From NCBI GenBank assembly GCA_026874595.1, contig CM049312.1, positions 56,673,429 to 56,737,428 of the forward strand: a DNA stretch of 64,000 bases, read 5' to 3'. This stretch comes from Sipunculus nudus. Lineage: Eukaryota; Annelida; Sipuncula; Golfingiida; Sipunculidae. Below are positions 25,272-39,000 of this stretch, in pieces; within the stretch, counting starts at the first letter, position 1, and every line of letters starts with the position of its first letter. The notes beneath the pieces were generated by a model. The model saw only the letters and a list, made by a program, of their open reading frames with translations, was not told the DNA's origin and ran no database searches. A program made the position numbers and the translations under genes.

Positions 25272-28200
25272 TATATGGTGTATATATGGTTGAAAACTGA
25301 ACATTTTATTATATTTTTTTATTTTTATTATTTTTTATTTGAAATTGTAAGATTGTGTAGATTGTGTTCTAAATGTAAAACTATTCTGGTAAACTAAATA
25401 CAAGTAAATTACTATGTACATTACTTCATATATTTGATAAAAATTCGGACCTATTTATCAATAAACCAGGCTTGCCACTTGAAATAACTCAGAATGGATG
25501 AATTTGCAGAAAGACATGGTGTGAAATGGAGCTTTTCAAAGTGTATTAAAATGTATTAATCATTGCGAGTTACCTCACTATAACATCAAACAATGATTCT
25601 GAACTGATGGGATATTTTTCAAAGTGTAAACATGTCAAACAAGAGTGGGGGAGACCTTTAGTGCTACGGGCTCGCCCTCATTTGCCCGAATGCCTGGCAA
25701 GAATAAATGTATACACGAGGTAAAATTAGAGTTGATATCAAGTTTACATTAAGCGGAGAACAATAGTGTCAGGACGGCCATAAAAATCATATAAAATATA
25801 TAAACTTGTGCTGCACATGGCCAAACTTGTTGTAAACCACATACATAGGACAATAAATGCAACCACATTGTTTAACTCTGTTGCTCATTTAGCAGCCGAT
25901 ATTTAATGCATTCCGATTTAGGATAATTGGTGAATTTCAGGTCATTGGCTTAGAGCTTGTGAAACAAGACTTATGCTACGCTGTGTGTGGCCGTATATAG
26001 CGTATATACAAGTCAGCCTTGCAGGAGACCCAATACCCGCTGTTACAGTGTCAAGCTTGGCTTCTCGCTCCATTTAGAGACTTCATTTTACAATGTTGTA
26101 TATACGCTGCAAGCAGAACTGAAGAACAGAAGCTGATGCTACTGAGGTGTCCAGGATCAAGTGGTCGCTTCCCTGGCTGCTTTGATGCTGTCGTGCCAGA
26201 GATACTGACTGATGTGTTAAGTATACTTAAGTTTGAATGTCTTAACCTCTTACAGATAAATCCCCCACGACTCATCCATGCACGGTGCAAAACTATAATA
26301 TTAGTACAGGGCAGAGTTACTTATACCAGTACAACACTGATTGAAATTAAACAGATTATATCTACGTCAGCTCTTTACCTTATTTACATCATATTCTACA
26401 TATGTAGCATATATATTTAAAATTTGTTTTTACTATTTACCATAGTTTTGCATGTGACCTGAATAATATAAGATAAATGACTCTTTCTCATGCACCAATC
26501 ACGGACTTTTTTTTTTCATCTTTTGCAAACGTTACCTCTTGTCATGTCCCCTTTTTATATAATTTCATATCACGTGATCTACTTTTGAGCTCTTTGGCAT
26601 TAGCGTCAATTGAGAATGATAAGATGCAGTATGCATGAGCATTATTTGCAAAAAAAAGGTAATTAAACCCCTCTCCTATCCAGACAAAAGAGCCTTTTTT
26701 ATCATTTCCTATCCATAGTTATTTAAGTTACCGGTTTTATATAAAATATATCTGTATAGCCCGTATTAAATTTATCCCCTTAACATGGATTCCTCGATCC
26801 TTCACTGAATCGATGGGATCCATAGAGTATGTTGTTATAAATGCATTAAAACCTTCATAAATGCATTTGAATTAATGATTACATCCATGTATATTGTAAT
26901 GAAGTCTTAACTTTTATTGATTTTGATATTGTATCATTTTTAAACATATATCAGTCTAGATTTTTAAATGTTAAACTGACAGTAACTTTATAACATGTGA
27001 CCAAAACGGAAACGGTCTGACGATTGGAATTTACTTTATTTGCCGAACATTATATATGATGAAAGAAAGCTGTAAGTTCGGCCGAATTTGGGGTTGCGTT
27101 ATCTGATCTATACCGAATTTTTTCCCCGGGCTACTAAAATGTCCGCAAGGCAGCACCCTCACATGCATCTACCGATCCTACGGATTTTTCCGGCAGGTAA
27201 AACACATTACACGAAATTTATTTACAGACCATTGCTCTGTGTATGTAAAATGCACGACATTGAAAAATTGAATCGAGTATACTCATGAAAAAACATGCAG
27301 AGAGAAAATAATTAAAGATATTTACGACAGAAGTACACTTTACGAAACTGAATTTACAAACCGGCACCTGTTCTGTATGTATGATAAACGAGCTTGGATT
27401 AAGGACCTTCGATAAACGAGTCCTTGTGAGAGAACATCAGAAGAGTACTCTCCGGTCTCTTTATTTTGCATCAGGGTATCACCCCTGATAAGCCGAGCAG
27501 AAAAGAACCAGCGGCTCGTTAGATGTGAAGTGAGGAAGCCTGTGTTTACTTGGGGGAGGCTACGTCCCGTCATCACAATGATGTCTTCACGAAGGTCGGG
27601 GAGGTGAGGACGAAGCTGATAGTAAGGTAGGGAGTTGGTCTGGCTGTTCACGCCTCATTACCCGGCGTCAGGTCTCACTGACAGATTCCTTTAGAGGTTG
27701 CAGTCCTGACGTGCGGAGATGGATGTCCGGTCAAGTGCCGCGGCAGCATCCATCTTCCACCTGTTGTAACCAGCATCGGTTGCTGATGCTGCAGAAACCT
27801 CCTCCTCATCCTCTTGCTAAGGATGGAGGCGCCCTAATGAAGACTAGAGACACCTTACACGGTTACCTGGTTACCCTTAGTCGGCTCATTTTGGAGAATA
27901 TGCGACTGGGGTAGATGGGGCGAGTGACGATATATAGTTTTTGTTTAAGGATTAGAGCACACTGAGATCTAATGTATAGTCAACCTTACATTTAATTCTA
28001 TAAAATATATTAAATATGTAAATTATTTTAAATATGTTCAATAAAATATAATATAATATAACATAAGATAATAAATTATTTCAGAAATATATCAGGTCAT
28101 TTTAGTATGATATAACCGTCTGTTGCCTACCATAATTAATATCTGATAACTGTGTGTGTATGTTTGTCTTTGATATTAATCCTGCTTGAGAAAAACCAAA

Positions 28201-28640
28201 CTCGTTTAACAAATGATTATACTCAGATATTTTATTTTTATATACAAAAGTGTTTGAGGTGTTTACCATAACGTCAAATTCTTTATATCTTCATATCCTC
28301 ATATTTCAGTATGAATATTTAGAAAAAAATATATTGTTTGGATATTTGAAATTATTATTGATTAATTACAAGTAATGGAATTTTATTTGATAAAATATTA
28401 TGATATCCATGTAATTGTACTGGAACTGTCCTTGGTATCATTTCAATCAATTATATTTCAAGGAATTCCAATAACCATATATGAAAAATAAATAAACATT
28501 TGCTGATTTTATGCAGCACGATAAGGTTTTGATTGTTGGTTGTTAATATTATATACTGGCCTAAAAACGACGATTATTATATATCCTTAATATACATGGA
28601 TTTTTTTTCATATTTTATTCTATCATAAACTCCGCTTAGG
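25267..28640. other. Intergenic, no gene recognised
   Basis: Mostly AT-rich. A GC-richer segment lies at 27330-27920 with unremarkable frames on both strands. A 133-codon frame at 26019-26420 has a composition that drifts into AT-rich hydrophobic codons and matches nothing known. Confidence 0.5.
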
Positions 28641-28644
28641 GTCT

Positions 28645-28800
28645 CTCAAACCTGCCGGTCCCAAGCCCGGATAAAGGAGGAGGATTAGACAAGGGGCTAA
28701 CCATCTCTTTCTGTAAAACCTATATAGAGGATTACGGAAACCATATCAATACCAGATGCATGGACTTATGTGCCACCCCCGGCGTGAAGAGAATAGGTAT
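28645..28800 (+). mobile_element. Possible relic of an RTE-type non-LTR retrotransposon
   Basis: GGTCCCAAGCCCGGATAAAG followed by GAGGAGGATTAG..GGGCTAACCATC..CTGTAAAACC is a phrase I recall from the 5' region of RTE-class elements in invertebrates. Only about 150 bp are recognisable, with no reverse-transcriptase domain. Identification rests on memory of the motif. Confidence 0.35.
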
Positions 28801-29526
28801 GATGGTAAGCAATGCTGTGTCATTTAATATTATGTTATATAATATAATATAATATATAAAATAATAACAATCATATCATATAATATAATATATTCTGATA
28901 TGATACTCAAATTTTAATAGGAAAATAAGTATTATATTTGTTGTTGTCAATATGGATAATATTTTAAAAATTGATTTAAAGGCGAAACAACGAGCAAACA
29001 ACGCCTGTACTCCAGACTGGATTTACCATAAGAAAAACAAGAATATATATATAAAAAAAGGATAAAAGAAACACTGGAAACTGAATTCTTTTCAAGAACG
29101 CCGTGTTTCTCTCAAACATCCAAAAGGCATGGGGTTTCCTTTGGTGCTTGGCAAGGCATGGTTTATACAGACACATTGAGTCCATTACAGCCAAGGCCTG
29201 CAGGGGCTGTACGCAGCTGCACGGCCACAAATACGGTGACAAATCTGTGTTTCTTGTCCCATTGTGTCATTTGTTTACATTTCGTATACTTAGTGGAGGC
29301 CACCTGTGAATGTTCACACCAAACAAAGTCCCATTTTCTTCTTCTCTCGTGAAGTGGGCATCTGGAGGTCCAACTCTACACACCCTGGCTGGGTTTTCTG
29401 TTTATATCCTCTGAATTCTGCTCCAGGCGTTAAATTCAGTGACTATATCCGGGAATACTTGCTGACGATAACAAAATCCTATAAATTCATAAACCTTTTG
29501 TAAACATTTATAAAACGTGGTTGGAG

Positions 29527-29528
<2 letters not shown>

Positions 29529-29563
<35 letters not shown>

Positions 29564-29567
29564 ATAT

Positions 29568-29610
<43 letters not shown>
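29529..29610. repeat. Compound (TA)n tract
   Basis: Two TA runs (29529-29556 and 29576-29610) separated by an imperfect TA-rich spacer. Confidence 0.9.
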
Positions 29611-29613
<3 letters not shown>

Positions 29614-30574
29614 GTTTTTGTATACGCTTGATATTTATTTTTTATGACTGTACGAATTACATATTATATCCGCCGGATTATCCTTCATTTGTTTTGAATT
29701 AAATAACATTACTGTGCGAGTATATTTGACTAGTATGCCCCCAAACGATCCTTAATACGCAAAATTGAACAAAATGATGTTTCAATACGATTCTTTACTA
29801 GGTAGGCCTAACTCCCTTCAGGAAAAAAAAAGAAAACATTTTAAATTTCATGCATGGACAGTTATTGCTCTTATAACCTAACAAAGGCTTTGGGTCATTA
29901 CGACAAAACAGAAAATGTTTCGTTGGGAACGAAAGGTCGGTGTATAATTAAACAAAAATTGTGAAACAGGTTGTCTACCGGCATTGAGCCTTCTGCCTTT
30001 AGATCCGCTGTCGGACATGTTTATTTCATTTTTTTATAAATCATTCGGCAAAAAGAAATCAAAGGCATAATGTGAAAGGAATTATAATGCCTGCCAGGCT
30101 GCAAAACACATTAATTTAATCGGATGATATTATTTTTTGGACATAACGTTTGTATGCAGTGCACGTAGGTAAGAAGACAGATGACACCTGAAATATATAC
30201 AAACATTGGAATGCGATATACATAACAAAAGGGTGGGAGGAAATCCGGATAAAAACATTTTTGTTTACACTTTCAGTACAGGTGCATGCTGGGGCTGCAG
30301 CTGAACTATGGCACCGCCGAAGGGGGTCTGGGTATACCATGAGGAATGACGCTGTCTGCAGGGGTTGGGGTCAAGTACTTGTGTGAAGCCGGCACCTGCG
30401 TCCATCTGTCTTGTACAGGACTCATGGTACTGCTACAGCAAGCTGGCAGTCAGGTGCTAGCCCTACCTCCCCGACCGTTTACACCTCTCACTTATTCGTC
30501 ATTATACACAGGTCGTGATGACAGACAAATCAACTCACATACATCATAGGTGCTCCTCATTAGAGCTACCCGAG

Positions 30575-30626
<52 letters not shown>

Positions 30627-31443
30627 AAAAGGAATTTTTTATGCCACGTTTGTATTTGATAAGTTGAGATATACTTATTTATCCCAACCTGGGATATTAC
30701 ATAATACCGTCATGATATGTTTTCTTCCTGAAAAATGACTTGAATTAGAAATATTTATTACTATAGGCCAATTAGAATAAGGTTAATTATACAATTTTAA
30801 GATGCAGTAAACTATTCAGCTATGGTATCCGGATTTTTTTATTTGTTTCTTCAATTATAAATCGTTTTTATTGTACCAATAATTAGTGTTAAAAAGTACA
30901 TTTCTGCCTCTTCAGCTTAAAATTTAAGTTTAATTTAAATCTAAATTATGTATTCACATTCCAAAGTTAATTTCATTATATTGTACAATTCATGAATTAT
31001 CCTTTATTTATTCAAATATATGCGTAAAACCAACGGGCAATGCGTACTGCTTTGGATGAAAAGAAGTATTATATACAGTAAAAAAAAAGACATTAAGCCT
31101 GATCTCGAGGAAGATGACACGCAGGCCAATATATAGTTAATATTGTTACTGTTATACTAATAAAAGGCTGATTGGTCTTCCTTCTGATTTCTGAGTTTCG
31201 AAAAAAGCAGCATTTTTTAGATTGTACAGAATATTTCGTCAATCTTAATTCCGTTTATTGAAATTCCATTGAAATTCATTACAAAAACTGATTTTATAGC
31301 ATGTGGTTAATAACATTTCAATAACAATTTGAAAAACTTATATTACAATGCTTTTTCGGCATCAATAATATCTTGTCCTTGTCTCTGCTTCCTTGCTTTA
31401 TGTAGCAGAATCGCTGGAAATAAAGCAAGCAAATGTATGTCTT
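29611..31443. other. Intergenic, no gene recognised; contains (GA)n
   Basis: (GA)n lies at 30579-30624. A GC-richer stretch at 30280-30550 has short frames on both strands and no recognisable product. The rest is AT-rich. Confidence 0.5.
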
Positions 31444-31801
31444 CCCTCTTAACACGGCAAACGTTTTCAAACCGTTTTGAGCGTTCACAAGACAACCCAA
31501 AGCGTTTTTTCAAACCGTTTTGGCCATAGAGTTTTGGATTAAGCTCTAGACCCAGTTGTGGCTTTGTTCTGTGTTTACAAGAGAGCCACAACTGGATCTA
31601 GATTAAGCTCAGGAGGTGTTTTCAAAACGGCCTGAATGCAAATCTTTTTATCCGCTTTGCTTAACTGTCGTGTGAATGCTCTGAAATGTGTAAAAAACGG
31701 GTTGAAAACGATTTGGCATTATGCCTGTGTGAACACTCTGAAACGTTTTGGCCAAACCGCTTTGCAGAAACCGGTTTGAAAACGTTTGCCGTGTGAAAGG
31801 G
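31444..31801. mobile_element. 358-bp MITE with terminal inverted repeats and inner hairpin
   Basis: The left end CCCTCTTAACACGGCAAACG, continuing TTTTCAAACCG, mirrors the right end CGGTTTGAAAACGTTTGCCG, TGTGAAAGGG. A second, inner hairpin pairs 31545-31563 with 31584-31602 (18 of 19 bases). No coding frame and no clear target-site duplication were seen. The superfamily is unknown. Confidence 0.75.
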
Positions 31802-31919
31802 ATATCTATAGCAGAAAGACAGCTTAATTGATATTTCTGCAATAACAGACAAAAAAATTCAGGAAGACGCTTGGACTCAGACAACCAGGTCTCAGTGACC
31901 GTCAATTACGTGTCTCAGA

Positions 31920-32360
31920 ATCACTTAAGGAGCCCTTCGTGTCAGCTCATGCAATTATTTAATTAACAAACCCCATACACTGCGGGCAGTTGTGTTACAA
32001 GGTCTGGAGTTAGTGTGGACCGTCAAATATCCCAGGCAGGCAGGGGATGCAAGGTGTTTACAAACATGGCCGCCTGGAGCAGGGCAATCGCCGCGTGACA
32101 TGTGACAGCTTACGTCATCAGCGCGAACAGAATGATAACAAGGCGGTCATCAATGCCAACAAATGCCCGCCATTTTATCTCCAAGCAGCTCCTGCGCTAT
32201 GAGGATTTCGCGGACATGTGATTTATTCTCTGGGGTATAAACCTCTGTTGCTCATTATTTGTGATGATCGCCCGATTAGAAACGGAGGGCGACGCTAAAG
32301 ATGGCAGTGCCACGCCGTAGAGCGAATCCATCACCCGTGTCAGAGTCAAGTGCCAAGAAC
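31920..32360. promoter_or_regulatory. GC-richer island with CRE, forkhead and YY1-like words
   Basis: TGTTTACA (forkhead core) at 32055-32062 runs into ATGGCCGCC (YY1-like). TTACGTCA (CRE half plus) is at 32110-32117. GCCCGCCATTTT, the reverse of a YY1 site, is at 32165-32176. The density of such words and CpGs contrasts with the AT-rich surroundings and would suit a promoter or enhancer. No coding frame was recognised. Confidence 0.3.
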
Positions 32361-34822
32361 ATATGTTATACTTAATCATGAGGATTCGAGATAAAACTGA
32401 CCCGTGAAATACAAATTAACTAAATGGCAGATACCAAGAGGAGATATCTGCAGGAGTTTTGATAAGCAAATTGAAAAACTTGTAAACGTAAACGTTTAGT
32501 TGGGTTAATAGTTTATAAGCAATTGAGATAAACCTATTGGGAAAATGCAAATTTTAATTAAAGATGTAATATTTTGACGTGTTTTTAAATTAAGATACGC
32601 TGATCCGTGAAATACAAATTAACTATAGTTATATTTTGATATAACATTGAGAATATACAGCGGTAACAAAAACCTACTTTTAGTGAAAGAGATCTTGCAT
32701 ACATACTAGCATATACTAGTATATATAGTCAATTATACATTATATAGGACATTGGGCATAGCGTATAACTTGTTTACGTTTTAAAATATTGAATTAAGCT
32801 GTTTCCTTCGATGAAATATTAACTGATCAAATGATATTAACAAAGAGCTAAATCAAATCAACCAAAACAAATGCTTGACAAACATACCAATGGCTCATAT
32901 ACAAAACCACAAAATTAAAATGAACCTACAGTGTAGAAGCCAAGCAATGTCAAAAGCCAAACAGATGTGGAAATAAAATTAATGGTTTTGCAAATCAAGC
33001 AATAAAACATATTGTGACATAATCTTTTTGTTTATACTAAAATACAATTGGCGAAGAGTAAATCATCTGTATATTTAATATATCCTATATTGGGTTTACA
33101 ATTCGACTGCATATATGGATTCAATATACACAAACCTGTAAAGTGTGACGGTTGGTGTGTAAAGAAAAGGCATATGAATAGAAAACACAATTATGAAGAT
33201 TATCCTTGTAATATTCAACACTTAAACTTCTTTTTAATTCTAGGATATCTAATGAACTTCTTAAAAAAATGTTATGACTTAAACCGAATTTAAAATATTA
33301 CAAAAATTCGGGGTCATGCATGGAAATGACATGTATTTATCCCTTCGGGGCGAGAAGGAAGACCACGTGTCCATTCCATTAACTTTTCAGTCTGTTTAGT
33401 TCATTAGAAATGCACGCAGGCTTCACAAAGAAGATATAGACTCACGCGTGTATGATCAAAGAGACGCGTGCGACGGAGGACAAATTTGTTACTCCCAGGG
33501 GGCGCCCCTGCCTGCCTTTTCGCATCCTGTATATAGTGTAATCCCATAATTAGCGGACTTTTGATTTTCCTGTTACAGATTACCCCAAATGTAAATTTGT
33601 CACGCTATCTCTAACTAAATTTGGACATCAAGAGGTATACTAATGGGAAAGCCGTGACCTACCCTGGCACGGTTCCTATATAGACAACAGTTTACCTGAA
33701 TATACATGATTGTCAATGGACATGATAACATCCAATTTTCTTTATAAAGAGCTTTGAAGTTACTATACATTAAAATACAGTGACGTGTGAAAACAGTGAT
33801 GGTGCACGCTTTTACAGAACAATAATATACAGAAAAAAATCTTTCGCAGGACCTATTTTTTCATGAGAAATCTTACGTATTAATTTGCATGTATGCAATT
33901 AAGGGTTTAATAATATAAAGTCTATTACTAAACAGATAACATTCAACCTTTAAACACAAATTATACTTTACGAAATCTCAGCAACATGAATATATACGTA
34001 CACGGGGGAGATTCATGTTAATGACCCCATGCATGCACAAATACATTCATGCAAGGTTCTTCTGTATGGTCTTTAAGGCAAATTTCACATTAACTTATTT
34101 TAAGTGTACATAATATATATTTTGGTACTCTGAACCCTTGCGCTGGTTACATGAGCAGAAGACGTTGAATTCAAATTCCACATGCGATATAGAGCAAACG
34201 ATTATCCGCGCGTGACCCTTGTAAATTTTGAGAAACGAAAATTCGGTCAGATTTTGCTGATACCAGAAATGAAAGCTACAACTATATTAACTATATGTAA
34301 ATACGCAATCTCTTTGGTCATATATGTATTATAACCCGAGTCACTCCGTCCATGCATGTATTCAGCTATAGAGGGGTTAACCCATGGTTAAAGCAGATAA
34401 ATTTTACAACAGTATATACTCAATAGGACTTGAAAGAGGACGCCTGGTTTTAACTCGGTATCGTACGCTGATCGTACTATGAGTATGTGTGTGTTCCTTA
34501 GGGGGACCATACCGTAACATATGGACGATGTCACTGTCACGGGCTGGTGAAGCAAGATCTGATGAATGGTCCCCAGTCCTTGAAGCCCTGCTGGCTGCGG
34601 GGCTTGTGCACCTGCTGTAGTGTACATTAAACAGCTTGCTGCTGGGGCCGCCCAGAGAGTTACAGGTGGAGACAGGCCTGGTGCAGTGCTACCTGGCTAA
34701 ATACACACTGTGCCTGTACATATACACAAATACACACTTACGTGTAGTGAACACAATGACAAGTAGATACTGTACAGATCTAGCTATTCAGGACACATAC
34801 GAGATTTAACCAGCATGAGGGA

Positions 34823-34892
<70 letters not shown>

Positions 34893-35954
34893 AAACAATT
34901 TTAATTTTTTCTCATGAAAGATATGGATAAATCAAAATATTTAAATAGAAAAAAATATATAAATATAGCATTTTAGTTAGATATATTTCTCATTCATGCA
35001 TTTTGCCTAAACCGTAAAGTGAAAAGATGGTATATTCGATTTTATTTAGAAAAAGATGGCATATTTTTCATAAAGTATGGTAATATTCCACGATAAAAAA
35101 ATAGCCTTTTATTTTGCATGTGATGTAAATAAATTATAATTCTATATATGAATTATACTTAGGTAATGCTATGAATTTATTGAACTATGATTCAAGCATA
35201 GTAAACTGCGAGAAAGATTCCTATATTAAATTAAAATCTTTGCCATATAAGGTCCCATTAAAGTCACACACAGGTATAGAAACATAATTTCAGCAGTTTA
35301 TTTTACAGTTTTATTGCGCGAAATATTAATAGATTTTTTTAAAAATAACGCTTCTTACGGTTTTCTTTTAAATTAATTTTTAATATATCCTATTACATAC
35401 ACGGTTTGTTTCGATTTAATTCACGAAAGAATTGTTCTGAAGTATTTTATTTAATACTAAAGTGCAAAGTCGATCTAACTAAAGGTTAATTGTATTTTAA
35501 CAGAGAACCAAGTGTCTTGTTCGTAATTAATGATCTTACTAAGTGGCATAAAAAAAGAACTTCCTTTCATTCTACCACAACACTAAAGTTCAGGAATTTA
35601 ACAAACAGTCGAGATTACATCTTAATCATTGGTATATATATCACATGTATGCATGTTGTATAGGACTTGGTGGTATAATATATTGCAAAGTTGTTATACA
35701 CTGCTCGAATATAAATCATATAGACAAGATCCCGTATATATGTATTATAAAACATTAATGATGTTCTTGCAGCACTTTTTTTTATGAGCAGGCTGCATAC
35801 ACTTATTAAATGCAGGGGAAAATAAAGAGTCCTATATATATAACCCGAAAGTACCGGGTCACACTAACTGCTCGAGTATAACAATAGAATTATATACGCA
35901 CCTTCACCCCTATTAAATTAATTTATTTACATTTTCTGATAAGACTTGGTTACA
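32361..35954. other. Intergenic, no gene recognised
   Basis: AT-rich with GC-richer islands at about 33330-33540 (ACGCGT words, GATCAAAG resembling a TCF site) and 34430-34700. (TA)n lies at 34827-34888. No product is recognised for the short frames. Confidence 0.5.
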
Positions 35955-36160
35955 CATCTGTCAGCCATTTAACATGTCTCCCGGCGTGACCAAGACGTGA
36001 CCATGCAGGGTTATTACATGGATGTTATGTGCTTCAATGAACCAAATCTATATACATCCGAACACCCCGGGCGATGTGTATATAGTATACCCACGGAGCG
36101 AAAGGCGGACGGTAAGGTTGGAGGGGTCGTTACCGGCATTCCTGTTGTGTATTTCGCATT
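35955..36160 (+). repeat. GC-rich block, copy 1 of a diverged direct repeat
   Basis: From TCTGTCAGCCATTTAACATG through CATTCCTGTTGTGT it aligns with 36893-37070. The shared stretch includes ATTTAACAT, CGGCGTG/CGGAGTG, GACGTGACCATG and ACATTCCTGTAGTG-type words. The frame from 36003 has residues in common with the frame at 36950 (MQGYYM versus MESCYM, and GIPVVYF versus NIPVVF), but the middle needs indels. Confidence 0.6.
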
Positions 36161-36411
36161 CCAGGCATTCTGGAAAATAACCCTGCTATACTAAAGATGA
36201 ACTATATTTGTCCCAGTTCCCCTTTATTTTAATCCATATAATTCAGCATGCGGAATTTTTTTTAGAATTTAATAACTTGGCATACGTGCACTTGACCGTC
36301 AATAATTATAAATCTATTAGTATTTTATTATAAACTGATAATAATTAATAATTTATTCTGTAAAGGGTAAAATCCGTGTTGTGCATGGTTCAAATCGCTG
36401 AAATACAGAAA

Positions 36412-36415
<4 letters not shown>

Positions 36416-36469
<54 letters not shown>
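36416..36469. repeat. (TA)n microsatellite
   Basis: 54-bp TA tract between the two copies of the GC-rich direct repeat. Confidence 0.9.
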
Positions 36470-36472
<3 letters not shown>

Positions 36473-36892
36473 GACAGACACAATACGAAAGTTAGAATAA
36501 AAATATTAAATATTTCGATTAACAGATTTAAATTGTATTATTTTAAAGAGTATCATTGTCACACGTCAGCAGTTTTTTCCTTGGACGGTTAAAAAAAAAA
36601 GTGTCAGATAAATTTCAAGTACACATATATTATAACGGTTCTTGTAAATTGATTCCCTCTGGACAAACATATGGGCTTGTATATACACCAAACGCTCTGT
36701 ATCCATGTCCGTCACTATTAATATTATTATTGATTATATAATGTTAACAACAAATTTTTTTTGGATAAAGCGAATGTTACAACGAGCTACATGTCCACAA
36801 ATTTTATCTTAAAAACGATTTTTAGACGATACTAAACAGGATCAGGTCTGTTTTCTATTTTCTCAATATTATGTTTTTTTTGTGAGATGGCC

Positions 36893-37070
36893 TGCATCTG
36901 CCAGTCATTTAACATACCCCCCGGAGTGTCCGAGACGTGACCATGGAGAGTTGCTACATGTTGCATGCTTCGTTGGACCACCCGAACGCCCTGGGGGCAG
37001 ACCCACGGGGGAGAGGGGAGGGATGGGTCACAGAGATCATAACTAACATTCCTGTAGTGTTCGTGTACAA
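36893..37070 (+). repeat. GC-rich block, copy 2 of a diverged direct repeat
   Basis: Second copy, offset by about 938 bp from 35955. Similarity is highest over the first 65 bases (TCTGCCAGTCATTTAACATA onward) and the last 30. The GC-rich character continues to about 37650 without a recognisable gene. Confidence 0.6.
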
Positions 37071-38539
37071 GCAGCGCTGCGCAGAAAGCAATCGAGATGC
37101 GTCCCCTCGCGCCTAAACCGGAACATCTGGCCATTTGATTGGTTGGTCTCTTATCTAAAAGGTCTGGTATCAGTTTCACGCGCTTGTCAATATTAATTAC
37201 AACCATACAACCGCGCTGGACACCCCAGTAAAGCATCTGTTGACATTAATTAGTAAAGCGCGTAAAAACTTGGCCCGCCACCGGTCTATGGTATCGAGAC
37301 AAGATGCGACGCTCGCCTCCGCTGAAGTCCGTTATCGCCAAGTTAATTGGCCGTACCACTGGACTGAATTGTAATCTCACGCCGGATTGTTTACGGTACT
37401 TGGTGGTCGTAAATCTCCCAAACACGATATGATTGTCTAGGACTCCGCCATAACAAGACCGAGTATTAATTCTTGATGAATGGTGAAAAAATAAATAAGG
37501 TATTCCCTGCTGCCAACCTGTCGCAACTCGATCCCGGATATAGCATGGCCCGCCTACGAAGGAAAAACTGCTTCTTTTCATTGCAACAAAAAAGAAAAAG
37601 CAAGATGTGTGTAGGAGGATGGATATTTTTCTCATTGATATACTAAACAAGTCTAATTTTTCCAGGAATGGTGGTTTTCCATCATGTATAGGCTATATTT
37701 TTGTTTTTCATCTGAAAACGCTGTTCCTTAACAAAATAAACTGTGACGTGTTCTCAGCCTGTCAAAAGCATGTTTGATTATTATGCTGCATGGATGTGTG
37801 TCATAGTTTGCCCCGAAGGTTTCAGAAAGAATTAAATTGGTCAATTTATTCTGTTTGTGTTGTTAAGTAGACATTTTGCTTTTCATCCAATACATAAATT
37901 TATCCAAAACCTGGCATTCCTCTGTTCCAGTAAAGTGAGGACATTGTAATGGGATACTGATGCAATGTGATACTGAAAGAATAAGAAATGCAAGGAGGTT
38001 ATAAAATTACACACGCTTTGGCTAGAAGCTTTGGCTGAAGAACTAGAATCTGTTCCACAGTAGGGTTCCCATTGATATTCAGAAATATTTTCATAAACTG
38101 GCAGATTAAATCCAGCCGGTATGCTACAATGAAGGTATGGGATATTGGCCTAATTAACTATTAAGAAATTAAAATCATATTTTGCAAAATATTAAAGTAA
38201 TGCAATGAAATCAATATCTGAACAGACCATTTTTTACAACATTTCAACTCCATTCTTAAAGGTCAAGGTCAAATGGTCAAATGCTCAAACAACTGTACTT
38301 GAAAGCTCCCGATTTCGGGAGTGCAGTTGTCTACAACCAATGACAGACGCCATGTCACTTGACCACAAGATTCAGAAGAACCAGAGAGTTTCAAAATATA
38401 AATGTTGGTTTTTGTAATGAAGTTTACAGCTCATAAGAGGCCTTTGGTCCATCATTGGTTTAAAGATCATGCAGACAGTGTGATGTGTTTTTTAGTTTCA
38501 GAGGATCATTTGCCAGATTTCAATGGGCACCCTACTGTG
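37071..38539. other. Intergenic, no gene recognised
   Basis: GC-richer to about 37650, with a 134-codon minus-strand frame (37246-37650) of unknown character; AT-rich thereafter. CCAAT-like ATTGGTT is near 37138. Confidence 0.45.
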
Positions 38540-39000
38540 GAACAGACTATAGAATCTGGACTTGGACTCGTGTCCACTTTTGCAGGGACTCGGATTTAGA
38601 CTCGATGGTCCCGGACTGGGTCTTGACTCGGAAGTCAGAACTCGCGAAGCCAAGAAAAAAAATTGATTTAAAGGTTTTTACAGCAAACTAGGAAGACGCG
38701 TGCCAACTGTCTGTAGGCAGAATTTCACAAAACTGTTTGATAAACCAGCATAAATTTTGATCGTGATATTTAAAAATATTTTAGTCCATATGAAATTTTC
38801 TTCTGGATGACCAGATATTGGGGAACTCCCTAAAAATGTAATTAAACATCAAAGTAAACATCTAGTAAATTAAAATCTAGAAATTAACATGATTAGCTAA
38901 AATGCACTCAAAAAAGTTAGACATTGATTCGACTAGCCTGGACTCGGACTTGCATGCATTTGGACTCAAATAGTATGTGGACTCGACAACAGCATGACTT
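38540..39000. repeat. GGACTCGGACTT-type dispersed repeat
   Basis: Repeated GGACTTGGACTCG words frame GTCCACTTTTGCAGGGACTCGG. A clearly related copy starts at 55630 (TCCAGACTTGGATTCAAGTCCACTTTTG) and another at 56290. It is a mobile-element family with no coding frame seen. Confidence 0.6.

Noticed and set aside
26019-26420. 133-codon plus-strand frame
   Set aside because: No recognisable motif; the composition turns into AT-driven Ile/Tyr/Ser residues; no splice or promoter evidence.
37246-37650. 134-codon minus-strand frame
   Set aside because: It sits in a GC-richer block where stop codons are scarcer; the translation resembles nothing known.
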